Of a stretch of 64,000 bases of DNA, positions 54,681-64,000 are shown piece by piece. The notes below the pieces were generated by a model that had not been told where the DNA came from, searched no databases, and saw nothing but the letters and a program-made list of their open reading frames with translations. The stretch is taken from the NCBI GenBank assembly GCA_022494885.1, contig JAGVSM010001133.1, positions 62,001 through 126,000 on the forward strand. The letters are read 5' to 3'. A program made the position numbers and the translations under genes. Each line of letters starts with the position of its first letter. Within the stretch, counting starts at the first letter, position 1. The stretch is from Micrasema longulum. Taxonomy: Eukaryota; Arthropoda; Insecta; Trichoptera; Brachycentridae.

Positions 54681-55050
54681 CTACCTATTTGTTAACCAGT
54701 TCATTTTATTGTTATTCCTAGAACTGGTTTGCAATAAGTACTTGCACCCTTTTAATTTATTCCAGTCATTAATAACTCTTTTCAACTTCAAGTTCATAAA
54801 ATATAAATTTATAAATATTTATTTGTAAGCTTATAAATATATTTTTTTTAAATAATAAAGGTACTCTCTGCTAGTCGTTTTCTTTGGTTTTTGTCATCTA
54901 CTATTTCTTCAAAAATGTATGAAGAAGATTTGAAGTCGCGTAAAATGTGACCGATTCAATTGACAAGTATTTTTGAGATTTTAATAAATGGAAGGAGGGT
55001 GTATGGGTAGACAAAGGCTCACCAATAAATCTCACCTTTGATATTTCCAG

Positions 55051-55321
55051 ATATTCTACCGACAACAGCAACCAACAGCATTCTGACGGTGTGATCGCGT
55101 ACCCTGACCTACTCGCCCCGCCCGCACGACGCACAGCGATCTGGCAACACCCGGCCGCCATGTTGGAGCGGCGCTCCGCCATCTTGCCCCCGCCTGACAG
55201 CGCGCGCTCCGAGGACGAAAATGGCGGCGAACAAATGCTGATGGAAGGACCGCTGTACTTGGATCCGTTTTCTTACAACTACCACAATGACAGAAGTTTC
55301 TTTGACGGACATGCTATAAGG
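55051..55321 (+). CDS. Exon of the unidentified host gene
   Basis: The acceptor is ATATTTCCAG and the donor AGG|GTAGGT. One leading base completes the codon left by the exon at 44892-45011. Ninety codons follow without a stop: YSTDNSNQQHSDGVIAYPDL, LAPPARRTAIWQHPAAMLER, RSAILPPPDSARSEDENGGE, QMLMEGPLYLDPFSYNYHND, RSFFDGHAIR. It is clearly GC-rich against AT-rich flanks. Pro/Arg-rich low-complexity text is followed by a more ordered DPFSYNYHNDRSFFDGH segment, which could be a conserved cytoplasmic motif. No transmembrane segment or known domain. Family not recognised. The phase-0 donor is good but not perfect. Confidence 0.7.
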
Positions 55322-56575
55322 GTAGGTTCTACTGTTTATTTTTTTCATGAACGCACACATATGATTAATTTAATCGTAAGATTACAAGGGACAGGACACA
55401 GGCAATAATTTTCAAATTTGGTGCACCGGTTGCACCTGTACCAACATCGACATTTAATGGACAGTGTTACCAACGTCAATTTATATACAGTCCTTCACAT
55501 GTAATAAAAGATGGCCGGCAGTGAAGGCCATGTTTGGTCCATGCCTACTGAGAAAACATTATATTTTTTTAATTACTAATAAGTTCGACTTGAAGTTCAA
55601 TTATCAATAAGAAGAATAATTGTCATTGGTTGAAAATGGCTGGCCGCTTGGTTCCTAATAAGAATGTTATTTTTAGTTTCGCGGTGCTGGTGCATGTAGA
55701 CAGGATTGGTACTGGTTTTACCACCCTTCAACTTTATATAGATACACCAGATGCCGAGATCGTCGAGAATAAAATGTATGATTTTGGATTAACGATATTC
55801 ATTAGTTCTCTATTTCCTTTCGGAAGGTAAGATGATCAGTCTTACGCTTCAGGTGCCAGTCCTGGGACTTTGTAATATTCCAGTTTAAAAATATTTTTTT
55901 AAATAAATACTACTATTACTTTTAGTAAATGATTGAATACCACATTTTTTTTTATTTTTTTTAAATAAATCTTCTGAAACATAAAGGACGCTTTTACAAC
56001 AAAAGTGTTATTACCACGGAACATGATAACATCACTAACACCTATGTCTGAAGCTCTTTAACTTCACTAAAATCAACTAATGTAAGAATTGAAAAAATAT
56101 GGATGTTCAAACATAGGCAAAATGGTAGATGTTACACAGTGTGTAAAGTGGCCACTTAAACCAGCCAATGACAGGTCATAAGCCCTGTAAATGCCTAGAC
56201 TTCCATAATCCCTTATTCGAGGTATTCTCCATCCCTTTTGTAATTTGTTCATCTTAATGACTCCCGAGGGGGTGAAATCCAGTCTTTTGTTAACAAACAT
56301 TTGGACAAACTCAAATATTGTAATTTCTTGTATACCACCAACAGGCCATGCCTTTGTGGGATTTTTCTGTTTCCTATTTTTACTGTTAATATGTATTTCA
56401 TTGCTTTGCAATTATCCTTTATTTTTTTAATACTCGGTTTTACCTCTTATGTTTATTGTAAAAAAACAAAAAAATATTAATAAAAAATAAAAAAGTTGTT
56501 TGATGTTCCCTATCACTTATTTGGTCAAGTTTTTCAATCTTTACTGACACTAATTACATTTTTTTTTCTTTTCAG
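55322..56575 (+). other. Putative intron with SINE and family F fragments
   Basis: GT at 55322 and a strong TTTTTTTTTCTTTTCAG acceptor at 56575. It includes an S2 SINE fragment (about 55825-55910; GGTAAGATGATCAGTCTTAC) and a family F unit (56045-56325). The rest is unassigned. Confidence 0.5.
56045..56325 (-). repeat. Dispersed repeat family F, minus copy
   Basis: GAAGCTCTTTAACTTCACTA, GTAAAGTGGCCACTTAAACC, GACAGGTCATAAGCCCTGTA, CTAGACTTCCATAATCCC and GGACAAACTCAAATATTG. One diverged unit inside the last putative intron. Confidence 0.75.
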
Positions 56576-56611
56576 AGATCCGACGGCTCCCGGGGATTAA
56601 TTTTCAATTAA
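56576..56611 (+). CDS. Possible last exon of the host gene
   Basis: After the strong acceptor, phase 0 gives RSDGSRGLIFN and a stop at 56609-56611. If the acceptor two bases downstream is used, the frame runs for about 37 codons instead. A third frame reading DPTAPGD and stop looks protein-like but would need a donor lacking GT. The exon is therefore uncertain in frame. Confidence 0.35.
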   Translation, partial: RSDGSRGLIFN

Positions 56612-59600
56612 ACTTTACGACATTCAATCAGGAGATGGGTTTTAATCAAAATAAAACATTTCATTTTCAACTAAAAAAGGTTATGTAAACAAAAAGCTGA
56701 ATTAATAATGTAGCCAGAAAACGAGAAGTTTTTGTTGGTAGATTTAAACATGATTTATTTTACTATCAATCTTATTGAAGTATAATATTTATCCAAAAAT
56801 CATATCTTTAAAGTTCTACTGGATGTCATGTTAACGTATTTTAAAATAAATTACAAAATACCATTAAAATAAGCTGCTTTCCAGAAATTAACATAAGTCC
56901 TTACATAAATACGACAGTAATGATGTTTACTAAATTTCAAATGTTAAAAAATTTATTTATTAAATAACATATTAGCATTTTTTAAAACATTCATATCTAC
57001 ATAGGTACAAATCATATTTTGAAAAAAAAAAAATTTAAATAATTTTTTGGTAAAAAATTGTTTAAGGCAGCCAAAAATTCACACGAAGAATGATACTTAA
57101 GTCAATTTATAAATTCAATTTTTATTCCATTCAAACTTTACGTCTGTGTCTCTAAAACACAGTTCAATATTTTGTCAATTGAGTAGTAAATACATGAACT
57201 GTGGATTGCTCCGAAGTTGGAGCTTTCTACAAAAAGCATTAAGCACTTTGTGCTTGGTTTAAATTTTTTAAATAAAGTACCTATATGACAATATCAATTA
57301 CAATGTTCTATGTACGTGTTTCGACAATAAAACTGTATACATTGTAAGAATATTTTACAAATAATTGCATTTTAAAAAGTTGTATTAAACCATTCGCGTT
57401 TATATTGAACGTATTGTAAGCAAGCTTTGATAAAAAGATAATAATTTTTAAAATATATAATGTACATGACTTCAATGTAACAGTAAATTTGCCGATTGAG
57501 AATGAATTTTACAGAATATGACAATAAAATTATAGTTCTGACTGATTTTAAGAAAGCACTTGTTCAAATAACTGCATATTTATTGTTATTTTTAAAATAA
57601 ATGGAATATTTCGCATTCCATACTTGGATATCTCTAGAAATTTTTTCGACGGAGTTAGCGAAAATAAGTATTTACAACTTCCTGACGACTTACATACTAT
57701 TTAAATTGTGTGTAGATTCAAACATTGGCGTGATTACAATGATGCTACTGTGCTTTCAAAGTTTGTAAACATGAAAATGAATGCTTTAAATGTTTCGTGA
57801 CAATAAAAATATATCTTTATCTATTTGAGCTAGTATTACGAAGCACTGTTGAAAACGCAACTGGATAAAATAGTTTTGAAGTTTTCGATATTTTACATCG
57901 TGTATAAGATTAACGTTGGAAAATGTGTAATCACAAAAGTAATTTTAATAACTGAGCTATCAAAATGTAGGTTGAGTCTTCAATCGGAAATTAAAATCAA
58001 TTTTAATATTTATCAGTCGATTGACAAACTCCTAAAATTATCGTACTTACATATATATATGTATTTAGACTTACTAAGTTTTAAATTTGTATACATAAGA
58101 TTCATATCTACTAACAACCATATCTATTTTGCTTGACAAACACATTTTTTTGGAGAAAAACTGGAAAATTAATCGCAGAATTCCATATCATTTTAAGATA
58201 GAAAAAACGTAACTGTCTTTTCGTTTGATCTGAATCTTCGAAAGATTAAAATTTTAGCATCTAAATTTACTCTTAATATGTTGTACTTTATTTGTGAAAT
58301 GTTTTTCAGAAATCTATAAGTTGAAAACAATAGCATTTCAACTAGATTAATCAAATGCTAGTTGGAATTTCATTCATAAATACTCGGTGTTATAGCTAAC
58401 TGTTGTATTTATTACCTTGCCCACTATTTCCAAGAGCAGCTCTTAACTTCCCTAATATGCGATTGTTGTCTATTGTAGCTTCAATGATAGGTATGATTAT
58501 GGTAAAAAGTAATATTTATTAAATAAAAATGTCAAAAGATGTATTTTTCTGTGTATTATAGTTGAGTGAATATTTGTATATTTAACTTTAACATTAGTTG
58601 ATAAGAGAGATACTTCTTTAAAAATGGCTGCTATTACTTACGTGAAAACAAAACGTTACTCTATGTTTCCCAGCTTTATTTATTTACATCTGTCATGTAA
58701 AACAAACGTTTAAAAACAATGAGGTATTCCACAGTTAATATTTTTCTACGTTTAATATTATTTTAGGCATTATGATTTAAAATAAATAATTATTGGTGGG
58801 AGATCTCGTTTCGCATCTAATAAGTATTAAAATCTGTATGTTCAAAAAATCAATATTTAAAAAATCATTTAATCCCGGTTTTAAACTTGACTGAACCTAA
58901 AAGAGGATCTTCGAATAGTTCTGTATTATTTTGTCAAAATAGTATTTTATTCGACTCGCAACTGAATGGGATTTACACACGAAATATTATCACAGTTTTG
59001 GAGTAAGTTTTTTACATGTTTTATTGCGTACATCATATTTATATATATATATATTAATTGGCTCATTAACTGTACAACAAATACTCCCAAGTCTTTTCTC
59101 AAAATACCTGTTTTTATTTAGATACCACTGCCTACTGAAATTAATCATGCGTTTGTTAAGCATGTATCTTATGCATTGAATAATTATTGTTATATCGTGT
59201 GCATGTCCCATTTGATAGGTCTTATTAAGAATTACCGGTTAGGTTGTCTTTCATTGCCACGATATAGCTTTAAATGGCATGATGGATTTAACCAGAGCCC
59301 TAATTGGATAATTCTGCTTTTCCCCAAAAAAACTGCACTTAAAAGGGACAATTCAGTAGATAAATAAATCTTTCTAAATGATAATTATGAACGACTACGA
59401 AAATTTTAACATTTTACAAATTTGAAATATAAAATATACATTTCTCGAAAATGTTTGGATAAAATAATAAAAGAAGCATTATTTTTATTGCTGAAAATCA
59501 CAAAAGTTGACAATAATTTACCCTAATATAATAAAATTAACTATTTTTATTCCGAGGGAGGCCGTAAAAAAGGTTCTGAAAAATCAATGTTTAAGTGATA

Positions 59601-61375
59601 TGGAAATTTTATTAATTTATGTAAGTGCCAATGTCCTGTTTTTTAAACATTTATATGATATTCGTATAACCTTTCAACTGCACACAAATCACTGATAAGA
59701 ATATTCAGTCGTGTATGAACAATTCGTCAAATGAGATTTTCAATGGCGTCTCCAAATTTAAAAAAAATAAAAACTGCTTGTCTTCCTACGCTCAAATCAA
59801 TAAGCGTTCTTTGAAAAAATTATTCCTAAAATTATGTCCGGTCACCTCATTTTAAAGACGATCTAATCATTTCAGATTTCAGGTAATTTGCGGGATTATC
59901 TGACAAAATTTTACAATCGATTAATAACTTATTGTCGACCCGAGAAAATATTGGATCTATTAAAGGTCCCTTTTGTCTTCAGTATGCACTACGTTGATAA
60001 ATGACTATACACATCATTTTAGAATATTGAAAAAAATACGCGTCTCATACTTAAAGCAATGAAAACTGTATTTAGATTCTGAAAATATCATAGATTCTGT
60101 TGCAGTGAAAAGGGCATACTTAATCAATGCTTTAATAATTTTAATGTACCGTAACTTATTCCTGTTAAACAGCTTTATAGAACTCATATTACATATAAAC
60201 TATAATATGAAAAAAAATAGACTATTTGACTTGGCTTTAAATATTCTTAACGTTTTATTTTGGAGAAGTAATTATGAAATATCTTTGTAATTGGGTAAAA
60301 TTGTGGTCTTTATTTAAATATATATGTCTATATCATATATGTATATTTGAAAAATATAATTTTAACAATACTTATAAACCATTTTAATCAAATCCCTTTT
60401 GAACATACATTCTTCCTAAACGTAATGTTTATGTATAATTACCTACTATTGGTGTTTTAAGGTTTTGTCACTAACTATATTTGAGAATAATCATATTTAT
60501 ATAACATGCTTTGATGTTACATAGATTTTGTCGAAAAGGTCAGTTCGGCTCTGTATTCATTGTTTTATCACGAATTTGTAATTACAATGTAAAATATATG
60601 ATGTCGTGCAGTATTTAAAGCACATTTATATTTCGCCAAAAAAATTATATAATGAAGCGTGTCATCAATTGAGGTAAATATGACAATAAAAATCAGTATA
60701 AGCTGATGAATCTTTATGCAACTTTTAATGATGTATTGATGTGACAATAATTTTCAACCTTAAAAATATAAATGTGATGTGCTTAATACCATAATATAAT
60801 ATTTATGTAACAGTTCATAATACATCTACAAGTCTTGGGCGAATCGAAACATCTCGCTGCAGTCATGCGTGTAAATTCGTGTATTGCAAATCCAAGAATC
60901 AGTAGAATCATTGGATGAAGAAGAGAAAGATGAGTCAATGTTTACAATCATTGAAAATATTTCAGCTATTTATTGCCTACTTAATGATAATGTTGAAATA
61001 TTGGCTATGTACGAGTAAGCTCGGAATAAATGAAAAATGTTCAAAACATATTTCCCGTTCTTCGAAAAGATTGTGTATTTTCATGAAATGGTCAACTGTA
61101 TGATTTTGTTTCTGATTGTTGAAATATTTTCTGAGAATTTTCATAAAGTATTTCAATGCTGTTTTTGTGCAATATTATTTAATAAATTATGTATTATTTA
61201 AGTTTGTCGAGAAGCAAACTTTGTAAATTTACGTTTATACATTACTATGATTTTGTTCGTTTCGTTGAGTTATAAATATATACATATTATATGCCACCTA
61301 ATGTAAGAAATGATTGTAACATATTTAATGTAGATTGAAATTTACTTAAATAAATTTAAATCCTGAGCAGTTTTT
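56612..61375 (+). other. Putative long 3' UTR of the host gene, repeat-poor
   Basis: No member of the LINE, SINE, MITE or family F groups was recognised in nearly 4.8 kb, in contrast with all surrounding DNA. All frames are short. Several AATAAA signals occur, five within the recurring word GACAATAA(AA) (57323, 57520, 57799, 60682, 60743). An AATAAATT near 61347 could mark the distal end. Very long 3' UTRs are known for insect neuronal genes, so the interpretation is reasonable but inferred. Confidence 0.4.
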
Positions 61376-61482
61376 TTAAGTTTCCTTTACTATTGTTCTT
61401 GTTCTGCATTTACAAGAACGTCATTTAAAAAACCACACATTTACATCACAAAGAGGAAATCAAGCATTTTTTTACATTTGTG

Positions 61483-62149
61483 ATTTTTTTTTTTTTTTTT
61501 TTTTTATTTATTATCATATTATATTACATACTCAAAATTATAATTTATACAAAGTTGCTATGACTATCTAACTAAGGTTATTCACTCCGTTCTTAGACAG
61601 TCAAAAAATAAATAAAAACAGTAATCAAAATATAGAAACAGTTATAAAGATAGTAGATAAAGTGGAAAACAAGGTAAAAAGTGGAGTAAAAGCATAGTAA
61701 AAAATGAAGCAAAAACATAGTTAAAAATGAAGCAAAAACATAGTTTTAAAAAAGTAATAAATGTAGTGAAAACATAGTAAAAAAAAGTAGTGAAAACATA
61801 GTAGAATACTTTTTTTTTAAATAATTTTTTTTAAAATTTATTTAGTATAATATAAATTTGCAACATGTTAAAAAAAAACATAATAAAGCAAAAGTACATA
61901 AACAAACAACGAAACGAAATACCACCCTAAAAAGAAGCAACCTCTTGTGCTTGCTGTGGGATTGCAATATTACTAATTCAAGTGCAAAATACACATATAT
62001 TTCAAAAAATAAATGAAGGTAAATAAAACATTTTTTTACAAATCAGTGCATTTACATAAATATTTTAAAACTCAGTAAAATGCGAAGTAAAAACAGAATA
62101 CATAGTAAGAAACATGTTTAAAGTCATAGTAAAAAAATATAAATGTATG
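61483..62149 (-). repeat. Poly(A) tail complement and AAACATAGTAAAAA-type tandem repeat
   Basis: A run of about 22 T at 61483-61504 is probably the complement of a retroelement tail. From about 61690 the strand repeats AAAACATAGTAAAAA-like units of 15-25 bp many times, degenerate, interrupted by the hAT element and resuming after it (62949-63010). Confidence 0.65.
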
Positions 62150-62157
62150 TGTATAGC

Positions 62158-62940
62158 CATATAATTAAGAAAAGTCCAGAAGGAGCGTAGAATCATATTT
62201 GAATACATCGGACTGTGTCCAATAATTCCCCCACTCCACCTTACTTTCGCCGCTCGCATTCATGAGGTCGCCGGGTAATGTTGCTTGACGGTGAAAAAAA
62301 ATCATAACACAAATGTGAGGCAAAAAAAGTAATCTGTTAATTTCTCTAAAATTTTATTGTGCACGCGGAAACATCGATTAATACAACAGATTAGATAAAT
62401 AAAGGGTCATTTAATAAGAGTAATTGAATTTATGAACTTTGAACTTAAAATATAAAACAAATTTTATTTGACATAAAACGGATATTTTTATATCATGTCA
62501 AATGATATTTGATTTGATAATGTCGTTAAATCTCCCCCACGGCGTTGTTTAATCTGAGGTCTAATTTTCATTAATTCTTTCATTAGATGAGCAAAGTAGG
62601 GTAAAAAAATTTACTACCCTGGCAACACTAACGAAATTTCCATTTTGTTTCTTCGACAATCTGACAGATAGAAAATAATTCAATTTTTAAGTAATGCATT
62701 TGTTATAAACGCATTCATTTGCTAATTACACATGAAATGTGATTGCATCCTGTTTCTTTAAGATCCTAGCAGTATTTCTACACTTTAAAAGGACACAACA
62801 CGGCATAGTTCAATTCAAACCAGGAGTTGCGTACTGAGAGAAACTAATGGGTCAAAACGTAAACCTACTCATTTATGAGTAGTTTAGTCGCATTCTGTTT
62901 GATGTGCGTATGCGGTTTCTGGACTATTCTCAATCCTATG
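62158..62940. mobile_element. hAT-like MITE, family H1, copy 2 (783 bp)
   Basis: Flanked by perfect 8-bp duplications TGTATAGC (62150-62157 and 62941-62948). Termini CATATAATTAAGAAAAGTCC and CATAGGATTGAGAATAGTCC (complement) correspond to those of copy 1. The interior aligns along its whole length with 45869-46652. No transposase. Confidence 0.9.
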
Positions 62941-63224
62941 TGTATAGCAAAAAGTATGTTTAAAAGAACATAGCAAAATACCGAGTAGAAAGAGAAAAAA
63001 AACATAGGAAAAATGTGATGTCTGTGTCTGATAATAACATCTTAGAAAAGGGACACGACAGAATGAACTCAAAAGGACGGAAAGATTGCTTGCAATTTTT
63101 GTCTCTTTACAGACTTTTTTCCACCCTCCAAACGAAGAAAGTTAAACAGAGTGACAGATGACAGTGTCTCAGTATGCAATACGTCCCAACATTTTCCATC
63201 TTTGTCAGTGTTGGTACATAGCGT

Positions 63225-63404
63225 CGGCGTCGTAGCTAGGGGCGGGCCGGGCGGGCGGCTGTCAGGGGCGCAACTCTCAGGGGGGCGCGCTTTCCAGACT
63301 CACAGCATTCTTTTCTCTTTCTCTTCCTAGAAAATAAGTCTTAGGGGGTCAAAATTCAAATCTGACAAGATTCAGGGGCGCCCATGACCCTAGCTACGAC
63401 GCTG
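63225..63404. mobile_element. Short GC-rich MITE
   Basis: CGGCGTCGTAGCTAGGG at the left and CAGCGTCGTAGCTAGGG (complement of the right end) are terminal inverted repeats. TAGCGT (63219-63224) and TAGCGC (63405-63410) flank them as a likely 5-6-bp target duplication. The interior is G-rich (AGGGGCGCAACTCTC, AGGGGGGCGCGC). Confidence 0.7.
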
Positions 63405-63573
63405 TAGCGCACAATGTTTTTTTAATTTTGTTATTATTATTGTGTCTATTTATTTATTTTATTTTATTTTGTTTGGGATTTTTACAGCTATCACATAAAA
63501 AAATAAGTAGAAATATTTTAACAATACTAGAGCCAATTAAAAAAATCCACTGTAAATCTAATAATATATAATA

Positions 63574-63908
63574 CAGGTGTTCTTTAAACCCTGTCACATC
63601 CGAAACCACGATGATCAGTATGGGCAAGAAGACATATTGGCATATTAAAAAAAATAAAAAAAAATTGTATAAATAAAATGTTAAAAATAACAAATGGTTG
63701 CCAACTTCTGCAGTTAACGGTGTGTCAGACTCCCCCATCCCTCCACCTCATTTCTCCCCTGCAGAAGTTAGCAACCATTTGTTTTTTTTAAATATTTTAT
63801 TTTTTAAAATTTTATTCGTTCTAAAAAAAAATTAAATGTGCCAATATGTCATCTTGCTCATACTTATCATCGTGGTTTCGGATGTGACAGTGTTTGAAGA
63901 ACACCCTG
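63574..63908. mobile_element. Fold-back MITE, family M1, copy 3
   Basis: CAGGTGTTCTTTAAACCCTG to the complementary end at 63908, with TA on both sides. The palindromic interior AACAAATGGTTGCCAACTTC and its complement are kept; one G is lost at the left tip. Confidence 0.85.
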
Positions 63909-64000
63909 TATATAAGAAATAGAGTTTACGTAATTGTATGTGTGTGACGTTTGTATTCATGTGTGTGTATGTGAATGAATGAGGGAAAGTGTGCACGTGC
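63909..64000. other. Window end: TG-rich stretch
   Basis: TGTGTGTGACGTTTGTATTC and GTGTGTGTATGTGAATGAAT are the complement of the CA-rich LINE 3' UTR type near 22325-22445. Probably a minus-strand LINE end running out of the window. Confidence 0.45.

Larger units (their letters stand above)
45012..55050 (+). other. Putative 10-kb intron filled with mobile elements
   Basis: Bounded by CAG|GTAAAA and ATATTTCCAG|A. It holds, in order, a family F scrap (45035-45065), a LINE with nested hAT MITE, SINEs, a telomeric-repeat insertion, LINE fragments on both strands, a Helitron, hammerhead-like repeats and two further LINE ends. Unassigned gaps above 300 bp: 45070-45740, 46700-47100, 47360-48090, 48236-48510 and 54700-55050. 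The stretch 46700-46860 has LTR-like words (CGTCGGGGTCACCAATGTAG), but no coding part. Confidence 0.55.

Noticed and set aside
54901..55182. Minus-strand frame with Ala/Gly/Arg-rich text opposite the 55051 exon
   Set aside because: Shadow of the GC-rich plus-strand exon. Splice sites and phase support the plus strand.
1..64000. CRISPR arrays, prokaryotic operons, riboswitches or phage genes
   Set aside because: No regularly spaced identical repeats, no ribosome-binding-site/start pattern, no dense coding. The window is eukaryotic nuclear DNA.

Overview
The window is AT-rich, gene-poor nuclear DNA from an insect with a transposon-rich genome. Lepidoptera is the best guess, but this is an inference and not proven. 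It rests on interstitial blocks of the arthropod telomeric pentamer TTAGG, mariner, Helitron and hAT-type miniature elements, tRNA-derived SINEs, and many 5'-truncated LINE copies. No bacterial, plasmid or CRISPR-like organisation is visible.

Host gene. The only convincing host gene lies on the + strand. One 120-bp exon (44892-45011) and one 271-bp exon (55051-55321) have good splice borders and matching phases (two bases, then one base, of a split codon). Together they read as about 130 residues without a stop. A short last exon (56576-56611) and a long repeat-poor 3' region (about 56612-61375) probably follow. The encoded stretch is polar, rich in Tyr, His, Pro and Arg, and resembles a cytoplasmic tail or linker. 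I could not name the protein. The intron between the first two exons is about 10 kb and is packed with mobile elements.

Layout. 1-9.8 kb: LINE reverse-transcriptase relics, including the best-preserved one (5957-7690, minus), a palindromic MITE, and an internally deleted mariner. 10-12 kb: two palindromic copies of a dispersed satellite-like repeat (family F). 12.4-14 kb: a LINE end split by a 975-bp terminal-inverted-repeat element with 9-bp target duplications. 14.7-21 kb: a stack of minus-strand LINE 3' ends and a hammerhead-ribozyme-like core. 22-28 kb: an RTE-type fragment, two primer-binding-site-like LTR remnants, fold-back MITEs and a SINE. 28-36 kb: LINE ends, a 790-bp SINE+LINE segment duplicated in direct orientation, and further MITEs. 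37-44 kb: a Helitron, CR1/L2-like and R1-like LINE ends, and a SINE nested in family F. 45-55 kb: the large intron, with a hAT MITE nested in a LINE, a telomeric-repeat insertion between identical 57-bp copies, two oppositely oriented halves of a reverse transcriptase, a second Helitron and a pair of inverted hammerhead-like repeats. 55-61.4 kb: the end of the host gene. 61.4-64 kb: tandem repeats, a second hAT MITE and two MITEs.

How it fits together. Almost everything outside the host gene is explained by retrotransposition, with the 3' ends of LINEs kept and 5' ends lost, and by insertion of non-autonomous DNA elements into those relics. The nested insertions give a relative chronology. 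The less ordinary signals are conserved hairpins in LINE 3' ends, hammerhead-like folded repeats, the palindromic satellite family, the telomeric insertion, and a 10-mer containing a poly(A) signal repeated in the putative long 3' UTR. All calls come from reading the sequence; no database search was possible.
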